From positions 1 through 37,872 of the forward strand of contig JAFUDX010000006.1 in NCBI GenBank assembly GCA_017464425.1: DNA of 37,872 nt, read 5' to 3'. The position numbers and the translations under genes are program-made. The notes below the pieces were generated by a model, which ran no database searches, had not been told where the DNA came from, and saw only the letters and a list, made by a program, of their open reading frames with translations. Origin of the DNA: Treponema sp. GTDB taxonomy: Bacteria > Spirochaetota > Spirochaetia > Treponematales > Treponemataceae. This document shows, in pieces, positions 16,859 to 24,427 of the stretch. Numbering within the stretch: position 1 is the stretch's first letter; every line of letters starts with the position of its first letter.

Positions 16859-19286
16859 CAAGATTTACCTTATCAAAGTCAGGTGTCGGAATTCCGAGCA
16901 ACGCACGGAGTTCTTTTAAAGTTTTAGGACCTGCAGGCCCCACCGCCCGCTCACAGTCAGAATCAACGACGAAATTTTCATCTTCTGACTTAAAGAATTC
17001 TTCTATATCAAAGTTCGGCATGTTCACCACGCCGTAAAAATGTTGTTTTCCTTTGCCTTTGACTTCAAATTCAACAGGAATTTTTTCGACGACAATCTCA
17101 TTCCGAATGTTCGCCGGTCTGATGATAAAATTGTTTTCTTCGCAGCGGATGTAGTCTTTTTTAAGAATATCGTAGGTATCCTGCGTAATCAGAATATCCG
17201 TTCCGCACGGCTTGTTGCTTGCTTCAGCTCGGCTCGCAAAGTTCACGGAATCACCGATTGAAGTGAATTCCATTTTGTCAAACGAGCCCATAAACCCGAC
17301 CGTTGCCCTGCCCGAATTCAATCCCGCGCCAATCTGAATGTGCGGTTTGTACTGCGCGAGCGGGTCGTTTTTGTGCGCCTCCGTAAATGCAACTGCGTCT
17401 TTATTGTATTTCATGAGCGAATAGCGCATTGCCACGCAACAGGTAATCGCACTTAACGCATCGGCTTTTACATACTCGCGGTGCGCCTCTTCTTTTAAAA
17501 TGCGCGTAACCGAAGTGGGGCGCATTTTTTCCCAGTCAAGGCTGTCGTTTCGAAGCACACCCCAGACCGCCATAATCGCGTCGCCTTCAAATTTATCAAC
17601 CGTGCCACCCGTTTTGTTGATACAAGTGACCATACGGCTCATGTAGTCGTTCAAGAAACCGATGATTTCCGCCGCACTGCGCTCGCCAAAGCGTTTTTTG
17701 AAACCGTCAGAAATCGCCGTAAAGCCGCGAATATCGCTGAAGAAAATCGTGATGTCCTTTAAATGCGGCTCAAAGTCAATCTGCTTGGTGATAACGGCTT
17801 TGGTAACGCCCTTGTTCGTAAGGCGCGAAACCATGTTCAAAATCTCGCGCTCGTTTTTGGTACTTTTTTCGAGAATGCCGATTTCGTCCTTGCGCTTCAT
17901 TTTGATTTCGTCGAACAGTTCCGTGTTGAAGTTGCCTTTGTTCAATTCGTTGACGACCGCCGTTAAGTGGCGGAGCGGGCGGCTCAATGATTTTGCGAAG
18001 AAATAGACAATCATAATCGCAATGGCAATAACCGCCGCCATAATCAAAAGGTTTCGGTAGGTGATTCTCCGAACACCCTCAAGCAGTACCGATGTTTTTA
18101 CGATTGTGATGACGCCGCCGTTTCCAATAGCAAGTTTTCTGAACGCACCGATGTATTCATCCCCGTTTTCGTCTTTATATGGAATCTGACCGTTGCTTGA
18201 AAGACTTGAAAGCATTTCCTTTACGATGGCAGACTCGCTTAAATCCGCGCCTTCGTTCATTTTTTCCAAATCGCTGTGCACCAAAACGATTCCGTCATTA
18301 TTCACAAAGAAAGACTGGTTTACGCTGCCAGACGCAAAACTTTCGCCGATTTCTGCGCTCGAATACAAGAATGCGACGAATCCGTCCCCAGAAGCAGAAG
18401 AAACAGGACAGAAAAATGCGACCAATGGCACAGTAAAGAACGGAGTTGCATTAAGGACTTCAAATGTGCCGTTTTTTGCCTTTTCCGTGCTTTCGCTTTC
18501 TTGCTGCATGTATGAAAGAACAGATTCTTTTTCGATGTCGTGGGAAATAAGAAAGGCATCGCTTGAAAAAAGAACGCCTTCACTTTCGCCCGTCTCGGAA
18601 TTTGAGCGGGAATAGTAGACAGAAACAATATCCTTATTGCGGTCAAAAAACAGATTTTCGATGGTGCGTGTTCCGCCTGACTGAGCAGAGGCATTCGCAA
18701 TCAAATCAAGGAACATCGTAACGGAAGAGACTGCCTGATTGATTCGGTTTTCGGTATCTGCCGCCGTACGAGAATTGATGGCAAGGTTGTTTTCTTCGGC
18801 ATTTGACTTCGTATCTTCTGTCATAAAGAACGAAACCGCATAGGTAACGCCACCAACTGCAGTGACCAAAAGAAGCGAAATAATCACGACGAGTGTAACA
18901 CCGATTGGCCGCCTGATTCTTGAAGCACGCTCTTCGTGCCGCTCATCCATTTCATCGTATTTGCGGGCAAGCCGAACAGCAGCCTTTTCAAGTTTAAGTG
19001 ATTTTTTGTCATCGGCAAGAAAAGCGGCGATTTCGTCACTTCGATGAAGCACGGTCGCCTTTGGCTCTTCAAGAATAAAATCCGCGACATCTTTAGAAGG
19101 TTCTGGAGGAAGCGCATCAAGCACATCTTCCACAGACTCACTGGGAATGCTCTGACGCAATTTTGGTTTTACACGGATAAAACTGCCTTGAGACTCGTCA
19201 ATTTTTTGAGAAAGCTGCTTTTTTTTCGGAAGAATGAATTCCCCGTAATCAAATGAATTTTTCACCGCGTTCAAATCCATATTCAT
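16821..19286 (-). CDS. Membrane class III adenylate cyclase with extracytoplasmic sensor
   Basis: 821 residues. Cytoplasmic N-terminal region, transmembrane helix 128-153, Cache-like sensor domain about 155-410, transmembrane helix 413-430, HAMP linker, and cyclase domain 511 onward. Catalytic residues are visible: metal aspartates 518 (FSDIRGFT) and 569 (EGDA), adenine-selecting Lys565 and Thr675, and transition-state Asn682 and Arg686 (SVNFASR). Those residues predict ATP rather than GTP as substrate. The cyclase domain has an unusually long insert (about 577-612). The C-terminal tail of about 100 residues is not a known domain. First gene of the surface operon; M1 at 19286 or M3 at 19280 may be used. 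Confidence 0.9.
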   Translation of the reverse strand: MNMDLNAVKNSFDYGEFILPKKKQLSQKIDESQGSFIRVKPKLRQSIPSESVEDVLDALPPEPSKDVADFILEEPKATVLHRSDEIAAFLADDKKSLKLEKAAVRLARKYDEMDERHEERASRIRRPIGVTLVVIISLLLVTAVGGVTYAVSFFMTEDTKSNAEENNLAINSRTAADTENRINQAVSSVTMFLDLIANASAQSGGTRTIENLFFDRNKDIVSVYYSRSNSETGESEGVLFSSDAFLISHDIEKESVLSYMQQESESTEKAKNGTFEVLNATPFFTVPLVAFFCPVSSASGDGFVAFLYSSAEIGESFASGSVNQSFFVNNDGIVLVHSDLEKMNEGADLSESAIVKEMLSSLSSNGQIPYKDENGDEYIGAFRKLAIGNGGVITIVKTSVLLEGVRRITYRNLLIMAAVIAIAIMIVYFFAKSLSRPLRHLTAVVNELNKGNFNTELFDEIKMKRKDEIGILEKSTKNEREILNMVSRLTNKGVTKAVITKQIDFEPHLKDITIFFSDIRGFTAISDGFKKRFGERSAAEIIGFLNDYMSRMVTCINKTGGTVDKFEGDAIMAVWGVLRNDSLDWEKMRPTSVTRILKEEAHREYVKADALSAITCCVAMRYSLMKYNKDAVAFTEAHKNDPLAQYKPHIQIGAGLNSGRATVGFMGSFDKMEFTSIGDSVNFASRAEASNKPCGTDILITQDTYDILKKDYIRCEENNFIIRPANIRNEIVVEKIPVEFEVKGKGKQHFYGVVNMPNFDIEEFFKSEDENFVVDSDCERAVGPAGPKTLKELRALLGIPTPDFDKVNLDAEENKIQVAAP

Positions 19287-19291
19287 CTTCT

Positions 19292-19320
19292 ATTATATTT
19301 ATAAAATCTTTGATAATCAA
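19292..19320 (-). promoter_or_regulatory. Promoter of the adenylate cyclase operon
   Basis: On the minus strand TTGATT (19320-19315), exactly 17 nt, then TATAAT (19297-19292). Only 5 nt separate the -10 from the first ATG and 11 nt from the second (19280), so the mRNA would be leaderless or nearly so. The -35 overlaps a GATAATC half-site of the inverted-repeat cluster. Confidence 0.7.
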
Positions 19321-19364
19321 CTTTTTAGATTATCTCTCTATTATCGGCAAAAATCCTGATAATC
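19310..19364. promoter_or_regulatory. Two paired GATAATC inverted repeats, candidate recombinase or regulator sites
   Basis: Half-sites are GATAATC at 19312-19318, its complement GATTATC at 19328-19334, TATTATC at 19339-19345 and GATAATC at 19358-19364. They form two imperfect palindromes of about 23-26 bp, with centres 28-29 bp apart, between the divergent cyclase and recombinase genes. This is the size of serine-recombinase core sites. They could equally be operators for a regulator of either gene. Confidence 0.5.
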
Positions 19365-19386
19365 ACTACAAAAGAAGGGGTATTTT

Positions 19387-20001
19387 ATGGTTTATGGCTA
19401 CATCAGAGTTTCAACATCGCATCAAAATATGGAAAACCAGCAGTTGGAAATTGAAAAATTCGCACGACTGAACGGGATTCACATTGATGAGTGGATTGAA
19501 GAAAAAATCAGCGGAACAAAAAAGCCTGAGCTCCGCAAATTGGGCAAAGTTCTTATGCACAAATGCTCGGAAGGTGATTTGATAATCTGCACCGAAATTT
19601 CGCGTTTTGGCAGGTCGCTGATTATGATTATGAATGTGCTGCAATATTTTCTGGAACGGAATATAAAAGTGTGGACAATCAAAGACAATTATCGGCTCGG
19701 TGACGACATACAATCGAAAGTACTTGCATTCGCGTTCGGGCTTTCCGCAGAGATTGAGCGTCAGTTGATTTCAGAACGGACAAAACTCGGACTGCATCGG
19801 GCGAAACTTGAGGGAAAGCAAATCGGACGGAAAAGCGGGAAAAAAGCCTCGCATTACAAACTTTCCGCGCAAGACGAGTACATTAAGCAAGAACTGTTAA
19901 AAGGAAGAAGCAAACTGTCTCTTGCCAATGAACTCGGTGTCGCGTGGTCAACAATGAACAAGCATATAAAAAGGATTCTTTCTCTTGAAAAAAAAGATTA
20001 G
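19387..20001 (+). CDS. Mpi-like serine recombinase (invertase/resolvase)
   Basis: 204 residues. A small serine recombinase with catalytic Ser9 in YIRVST, the conserved EISRFGRS and IKVWTIKDNYRLGDDIQSK stretches, the AFAFGLSAEIERQLISERT helix, and a C-terminal Hin-type HTH (about 155-198). The catalytic domain strongly resembles the Bacteroides Mpi/DNA-invertase branch that flips promoters of surface genes. AAGGGG precedes the ATG at good spacing. It is divergent from the adenylate cyclase operon and meets the lipoprotein gene tail-to-tail with a 4-bp overlap. No long inverted repeats marking an invertible segment were found in the window, so its substrate may lie elsewhere. Confidence 0.9.
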   Translation: MVYGYIRVSTSHQNMENQQLEIEKFARLNGIHIDEWIEEKISGTKKPELRKLGKVLMHKCSEGDLIICTEISRFGRSLIMIMNVLQYFLERNIKVWTIKDNYRLGDDIQSKVLAFAFGLSAEIERQLISERTKLGLHRAKLEGKQIGRKSGKKASHYKLSAQDEYIKQELLKGRSKLSLANELGVAWSTMNKHIKRILSLEKKD

Positions 20002-20897
20002 GGATTAACTTCTGCCGACTCCGCTGGGGATACTGATTCGGCAGGAGCATCAGCATCCGCCGTTTTTGTTCGCACAGGAAGGGCGATTGCGGTGGCTTTT
20101 ACGGAATTTTCTTCTTTGGTTTCTGTTGCCTCATCGATAGAATCATACGACATCTTGGAAATTTCCATGCACAGCTGACGAACTGCTGAATCAATCGCTT
20201 CCTCAAGACCAGTGAGAAGAGAATCGGTATCGTACTCACTTCGTTTGATTTTGATTGGCTCCGCAGTTTTTGCAGTGTAAATTTTGTTTAAGATTTCTTT
20301 GCCTCGTGAGTTGAGCAATTTTGCCTTCATGGTAACAATGCCAACGATAGTTCCGTTTGAGCGTGAACCTTTTGCCACATCTTTTTGGAAAGTGAATGAA
20401 AGCAAGAGCGCGGACTTTCCTCCAACGGCCTCAAGCAAATAGCGCGCTGATTTTGCGCCAATTGTAGACAAATCTTTAAAGCCAGTCGCCTTTTTAGTGG
20501 CGGCAAGCAGATTGAAATAGCTGGAATGGAGCGAATCATAATAATCTGCTGAAATAACAGTATCTTTGGGAAGCACTTCGAGCCCAATAAGCTCAGGGAA
20601 ATTTTGATTCACGCTGTCAAATGCATAATCAAGGCGGTCAACAGCGGTAACAATTTCTGGATTCTGACCGTTTACCAGTTTGTTCACCATGCTTGTCAGC
20701 AGATTTTCTGCCTCTGGCTCACCAGTCGCAGTGCCGTCTTCAGCCTCTGCGTCAACCCACGGAACTTGCGTATTTCCAACAATAGAAATAACAGCAACAG
20801 GGGAATACTCTTTTAAGGAAATTTTTGTTGACGCACAACTTGTAAAAAAGAACGGAACAAGTGCAGCTGCAAAACCAAGCATGATACTTTTTTTCAT
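19998..20897 (-). CDS. Spirochaete-type lipoprotein of unknown function
   Basis: 299 residues. A lipoprotein signal ends in FFFTSC (Cys about 25), followed by a mature protein with mixed alpha/beta content and a low-complexity Ala/Glu/Pro tail. No family is recognised. ATG 20895-20897 is preceded by TCAGGAGTC; the open frame runs much further upstream but only as a shadow of trkH and is rejected. A possible promoter, TTGTAA-N16-TATAGA, lies in the 77-bp gap after trkH. The 3' end touches the convergent recombinase gene with no terminator visible. Confidence 0.8.
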   Translation of the reverse strand: MKKSIMLGFAAALVPFFFTSCASTKISLKEYSPVAVISIVGNTQVPWVDAEAEDGTATGEPEAENLLTSMVNKLVNGQNPEIVTAVDRLDYAFDSVNQNFPELIGLEVLPKDTVISADYYDSLHSSYFNLLAATKKATGFKDLSTIGAKSARYLLEAVGGKSALLLSFTFQKDVAKGSRSNGTIVGIVTMKAKLLNSRGKEILNKIYTAKTAEPIKIKRSEYDTDSLLTGLEEAIDSAVRQLCMEISKMSYDSIDEATETKEENSVKATAIALPVRTKTADADAPAESVSPAESAEVNP

Positions 20898-20974
20898 TTT
20901 TGACTCCTGATAAAAATCAAATAATTCTATATTAACATAACAGTTTTTTACAATTCTAGTTACATCATGAAATT

Positions 20975-22423
20975 CTACCGCTTCCAATAATCGGGGAAAA
21001 GGAAGATAATCAGATTGTAAAGCTCCAAACGACCGGCAATCATCGCGAATGAATACCAATATTTGAGGAATGTCGGAATCATACCGTAATTTGCGCTCGG
21101 GCCAAGCGTGCCGAACGCAGGACCGACATTTCCGACCATTGAAAGGCTTGCTGTAAGGCTCGTGAACATGTCTAATCCGCAGAAAGTGCTGACCATCGTA
21201 GTGAAGAAAACGAGCGCGAAATAGACGAAAGTGAACGCCGCCACATTGAAGACCAAATCTTTGCGCCCCGCTTTTTGATTCAGACTGACCGTAAAAACGC
21301 CGTGCGGGTGCAACATTCTGAGCATTTCGTTCCATGCCTGCTTTTTGAGCACGACCCAGCGGATGATTTTGAATCCGCCCGAAGTTGAGCCAGAGCAGCC
21401 GCCCGTAAAAAAGAGCAAAAAGATGAAATATTGCGCCGCGCTTGGCCATGTCTCGTAATCAGCGGTGGCAAAGCCCGTAGTGGTCATAACGCTCGCGACT
21501 TGGAAGCTCGAATAGCGCAGGGCTTTTGCGAGCGAGCCGTAATGCGGAATCAAAACGAGCGCAATCACAATCACACAGAGCGCAAAAAGCGAAATGTAGG
21601 CTTTGAGTTCCGAATTTTTTTTGACTTCTTCAAATTTGCCCGTAATCACATAAAAATAGAGGCTGAAATTCACGCCCGCAAGGAACATGAACACCGTGCA
21701 GATGATTTCGACGGCGAGTGAATTGTATGCGCCCACGCTTGCGTTTTTGGTGGCGAAACCGCCCGTGCCGAGCGTGGAAAATGCGTAGGAAAGCGAGTCG
21801 ATTACATCAAGACCGCAGATTTTGAGCGCAATGAATTCGGCGACCGTGAATCCCGTGTACAAAAACCAGAGCGTTTTTGCCGTGCTTGCCATTTTGGGCG
21901 TGATTTTGCCTTTTTCTGGCCCCGTGCTTTCGGCTTTGATGAGTTGGAAACTTCCCACACCGAGAAGCGGGAGCAGGGCGACCGTGAGCGCGATGATTCC
22001 CATGCCACCGAGCCAGTGCATCTGGCACCGCCACAAGTTGATTGAACGCGGAAGCGACTCTACATCGGAAAGAACCGTTGCTCCCGTGGTGGAAAATGCC
22101 GAAACGCTCTCAAAAAGCGCGTCGTGAAAGGTGGAAAAACTGCCGCTTGCCAAGAGCGGAACAGTGCCGAACACGCTGATTGAAATCCATGCGAGCGCAA
22201 CAAAGGCGAACACGCTCCGAATCGAGAATTTTATCGTCGTTTTTTTGCCCGCTAAGAAAAAAATCGCCCCCACAAGCGCGGAAACTGCCAATGGAACGGC
22301 AAAACTCGGAATCACAGAAAATTCCCCGCACGAAAGCGCCGTGAGAATCGGAACGATGAGGCTCAACCCCACAATCGAGAGAACGATAAAAATAAGCCGC
22401 GCAAAGACGAATAGTTGTGTCAT
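20975..22423 (-). CDS. trkH: Trk/Ktr potassium transporter, membrane subunit
   Basis: 482 residues. The K+-translocating subunit of a Trk system, built of four M1-P-M2 units. The four selectivity-filter loops are visible: FSTTGATV, STLGTGGF, MTTTGFAT and MVGNVGP. The AGRLEL motif near the end is also typical of TrkH. It works with the cytoplasmic regulator TrkA, encoded upstream on the same strand, but the two genes are separated by an unrelated small gene. The ATG has no close ribosome-binding site. Ends in FPDYWKR. Confidence 0.93.
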   Translation of the reverse strand: MTQLFVFARLIFIVLSIVGLSLIVPILTALSCGEFSVIPSFAVPLAVSALVGAIFFLAGKKTTIKFSIRSVFAFVALAWISISVFGTVPLLASGSFSTFHDALFESVSAFSTTGATVLSDVESLPRSINLWRCQMHWLGGMGIIALTVALLPLLGVGSFQLIKAESTGPEKGKITPKMASTAKTLWFLYTGFTVAEFIALKICGLDVIDSLSYAFSTLGTGGFATKNASVGAYNSLAVEIICTVFMFLAGVNFSLYFYVITGKFEEVKKNSELKAYISLFALCVIVIALVLIPHYGSLAKALRYSSFQVASVMTTTGFATADYETWPSAAQYFIFLLFFTGGCSGSTSGGFKIIRWVVLKKQAWNEMLRMLHPHGVFTVSLNQKAGRKDLVFNVAAFTFVYFALVFFTTMVSTFCGLDMFTSLTASLSMVGNVGPAFGTLGPSANYGMIPTFLKYWYSFAMIAGRLELYNLIIFLFPDYWKR

Positions 22424-22471
22424 TTTGAATCTATACTGCCCCTTGACTTTCCTCTATTTTATGATATAGTT

Positions 22472-22933
22472 TTATTCAGAACCGTCCAATAAAACTGTGT
22501 TATTTCCTTTATAGGTTGGCACACAAGAGTTGAGGGCGGTTTGATTTTTTATATCATCAAGATAGTGGTGATAATAAATGCGCCTATTTCCTATATTTGC
22601 AATTATTATTTTTATGCTTATCACCGCCGTAAAACCTTTTTCATCTATTTCAATCGGACATTCATAATACTCAAAACTGGGCGCATTTTTTCGTTCTGAA
22701 TGAAAATTCTTTGCAGAATGAGAAAGTTTCGCATTTTTTAAGATTTCTGTCAGCAATGATATAGACTTTATTTGTTCTTCTGATTTTGACTTTGAAAACC
22801 ATTCGTCTATACCTTGTGTCGAAATCTCAATGAGGTTGCTTGTTGCCTCATTTTTTACAACTGTTCCGCGGAGATTTTGTTTTGCCCATTTATACAATTC
22901 TCGTTTTAGGCGGTAAAGTTCATCTTTATCCAT
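22472..22933 (-). CDS. LPD3-like small protein, probable mobile-element cargo
   Basis: 153 residues. Features include the opening LKRELYKWAKQNLRG, the motif ISTQGIDEWFSKSKSEEQ, a YYECPIEIDEKGF strand pair and a final YYHHYLDD-K motif. From memory this matches the large polyvalent-protein-associated domain 3 group, related to BECR-fold nucleases carried by phages and conjugative elements; no search was possible. AAAGGGA precedes the ATG. It lies 21 bp after trkA and 48 bp before trkH, so it splits the trk operon. Whether it acts as a toxin, nuclease or something else is unknown. Confidence 0.7.
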   Translation of the reverse strand: MDKDELYRLKRELYKWAKQNLRGTVVKNEATSNLIEISTQGIDEWFSKSKSEEQIKSISLLTEILKNAKLSHSAKNFHSERKNAPSFEYYECPIEIDEKGFTAVISIKIIIANIGNRRIYYHHYLDDIKNQTALNSCVPTYKGNNTVLLDGSE

Positions 22934-22954
22934 GAGATTTTCCCTTTCGTTTTC

Positions 22955-24394
22955 CTACAGCTCCGCCCCGAATTTTTTCATCACATGGTCGTTTTCGGTG
23001 GCATTGATAATCAGAATGATTTTATCGCCTGCGTCAAGAACTGTGTTTCCGCCGGGAATCGAAAAATGCTCTTCTCCTGTTTTTTGCACCTGCATAACGA
23101 GGAATTTTCCGTTTTCGGCGATGTCTTTGAGGGCTTTTCCGTTCACTTCGCTAGAATCGGGCACGATGATTTCTGCGATTTCAAGCGAGCCGCCGTTTAC
23201 CGAGTGAATGCCAGTCACGCTGTCACCGCGTAAGTGGCTCATAATGCTGTCTACGACTGAATCACGGATTGGCACAGGCACTTCAATTCCGATTTTGCGG
23301 GCTACCTCTCCGAATGCGGAATTTGCAACGAGCACGATGCTGTTTTCAACGCCGAGCGATTCAATGTACGCCGCCATGACCATGTTCAGCTCATAGTTTG
23401 GGGTGGCGCAGATTACCAAATCGAATTTATCAATTCCTTCTTCTTCGACAAAGCCTTCTTCGGTGACATCGGCGCAGAAAACGCGCGTTCCAGGAAATTT
23501 TTCGCTCGCGGCCTTTGTGTTCGCTTCGTTTGAATCGACAATCACAAAATCCTGCGAAAGTTTTGATTTTAAGCCAAAAAATTTCTTGAATCGACTTCGG
23601 CTTTCTTTGTGAATGAGCCGTTCTGCGACAATCATTCCGATTCGGCTCGCACCAACGAGCGCGATTTTTTTGACATCTTTGACTTTTGAGCCGCAGAGAG
23701 CCAAAATTTCAGGTAAATCCGCGCGATTCATCAGCACGCCGAGACAATCCCCCGCTTTTAAAATCGTAGGACCGCTGGGGAGCGAAGTTTCGCCTTCAGA
23801 CTCAACATAGCCGACTAAAAAATGCTTTTCGGTCAATTTTCGCATGTTTTGGAGCGCGATTCCGTCTAATCGGCTCTCTTTTTCAATCGTAACGCGGATA
23901 AGTTCATATGAAGAATTTTCAAATTGAAGCGAGTCGGTGATTGCTCCGTGCTCCACTGCCGCCACAATCGCTTCCGCCGCCTCAACATCGGGGTGAATCA
24001 TGTAATCGATTCCGTACAAATGGCGGTTTTCGCTTGAAAGTTTGCTCGCGTGCTTTTGGGTCGCCGCGCTCGTGTTGGCATAGTAGGCGTAATTTCGCAC
24101 GCGGGCAATTTTTAAAATCTTGGGGTAAACAGAATCGACGAGCGAGCAGGTAATCATGTTCACTTCATCGTTTGAAGTAACGCAGACAAGTGCGTCTGCT
24201 GTTTCAATTCCCGCTTCTTCAAGCGTTTCAAGATTGTTTCCGTCAGCTTGAATCACATTGCAGTCAAGGCGGTTTGAGGCATGACGCACCGTGGTTTCGT
24301 CATTGTCGATGAGAACGACATCATTCTTTCCATTGATAAGACGCTTGGCAAGCTGCGTGCCCGTGAACCCCGCGCCTATGATTACGATTTTCAT
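22955..24394 (-). CDS. trkA: Trk system potassium uptake regulator TrkA
   Basis: 479 residues. A tandem RCK protein: TrkA_N (GAGFTG nucleotide loop at residues 7-12), TrkA_C, a second TrkA_N (GASRIG loop) and a second TrkA_C. It gates TrkH in response to NAD(H) or nucleotide binding. Transcription probably starts at a TATAAT that ends 7 nt before the ATG; no Shine-Dalgarno is present. The gene follows earP by 33 bp and precedes the inserted LPD3-like gene. Confidence 0.93.
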   Translation of the reverse strand: MKIVIIGAGFTGTQLAKRLINGKNDVVLIDNDETTVRHASNRLDCNVIQADGNNLETLEEAGIETADALVCVTSNDEVNMITCSLVDSVYPKILKIARVRNYAYYANTSAATQKHASKLSSENRHLYGIDYMIHPDVEAAEAIVAAVEHGAITDSLQFENSSYELIRVTIEKESRLDGIALQNMRKLTEKHFLVGYVESEGETSLPSGPTILKAGDCLGVLMNRADLPEILALCGSKVKDVKKIALVGASRIGMIVAERLIHKESRSRFKKFFGLKSKLSQDFVIVDSNEANTKAASEKFPGTRVFCADVTEEGFVEEEGIDKFDLVICATPNYELNMVMAAYIESLGVENSIVLVANSAFGEVARKIGIEVPVPIRDSVVDSIMSHLRGDSVTGIHSVNGGSLEIAEIIVPDSSEVNGKALKDIAENGKFLVMQVQKTGEEHFSIPGGNTVLDAGDKIILIINATENDHVMKKFGAEL

Positions 24395-24401
24395 TACGGT
24401 A

Positions 24402-24407
24402 ATTATA
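24402..24407 (-). promoter_or_regulatory. Candidate -10 box of trkA
   Basis: Minus-strand TATAAT at 24407-24402, then 7 nt (TACCGTA) and the trkA ATG. The -35 is weak. The spacing predicts transcription starting at or next to the start codon, so a leaderless trkA mRNA. Confidence 0.5.
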
Positions 24408-24427
24408 GCGTGTTGCAGAAAGTTTAA

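Noticed and set aside
19300..19386. An invertible promoter flipped by the Mpi-like recombinase
   Set aside because: No long inverted repeats bound a segment here; only the short GATAATC pairs were seen, so this was kept as a site cluster and not called as a switch.
20898..21449. Long N-terminal extension of the lipoprotein gene into trkH
   Set aside because: It is a shadow frame of trkH, and AGGAG plus a lipoprotein signal fit ATG 20897.
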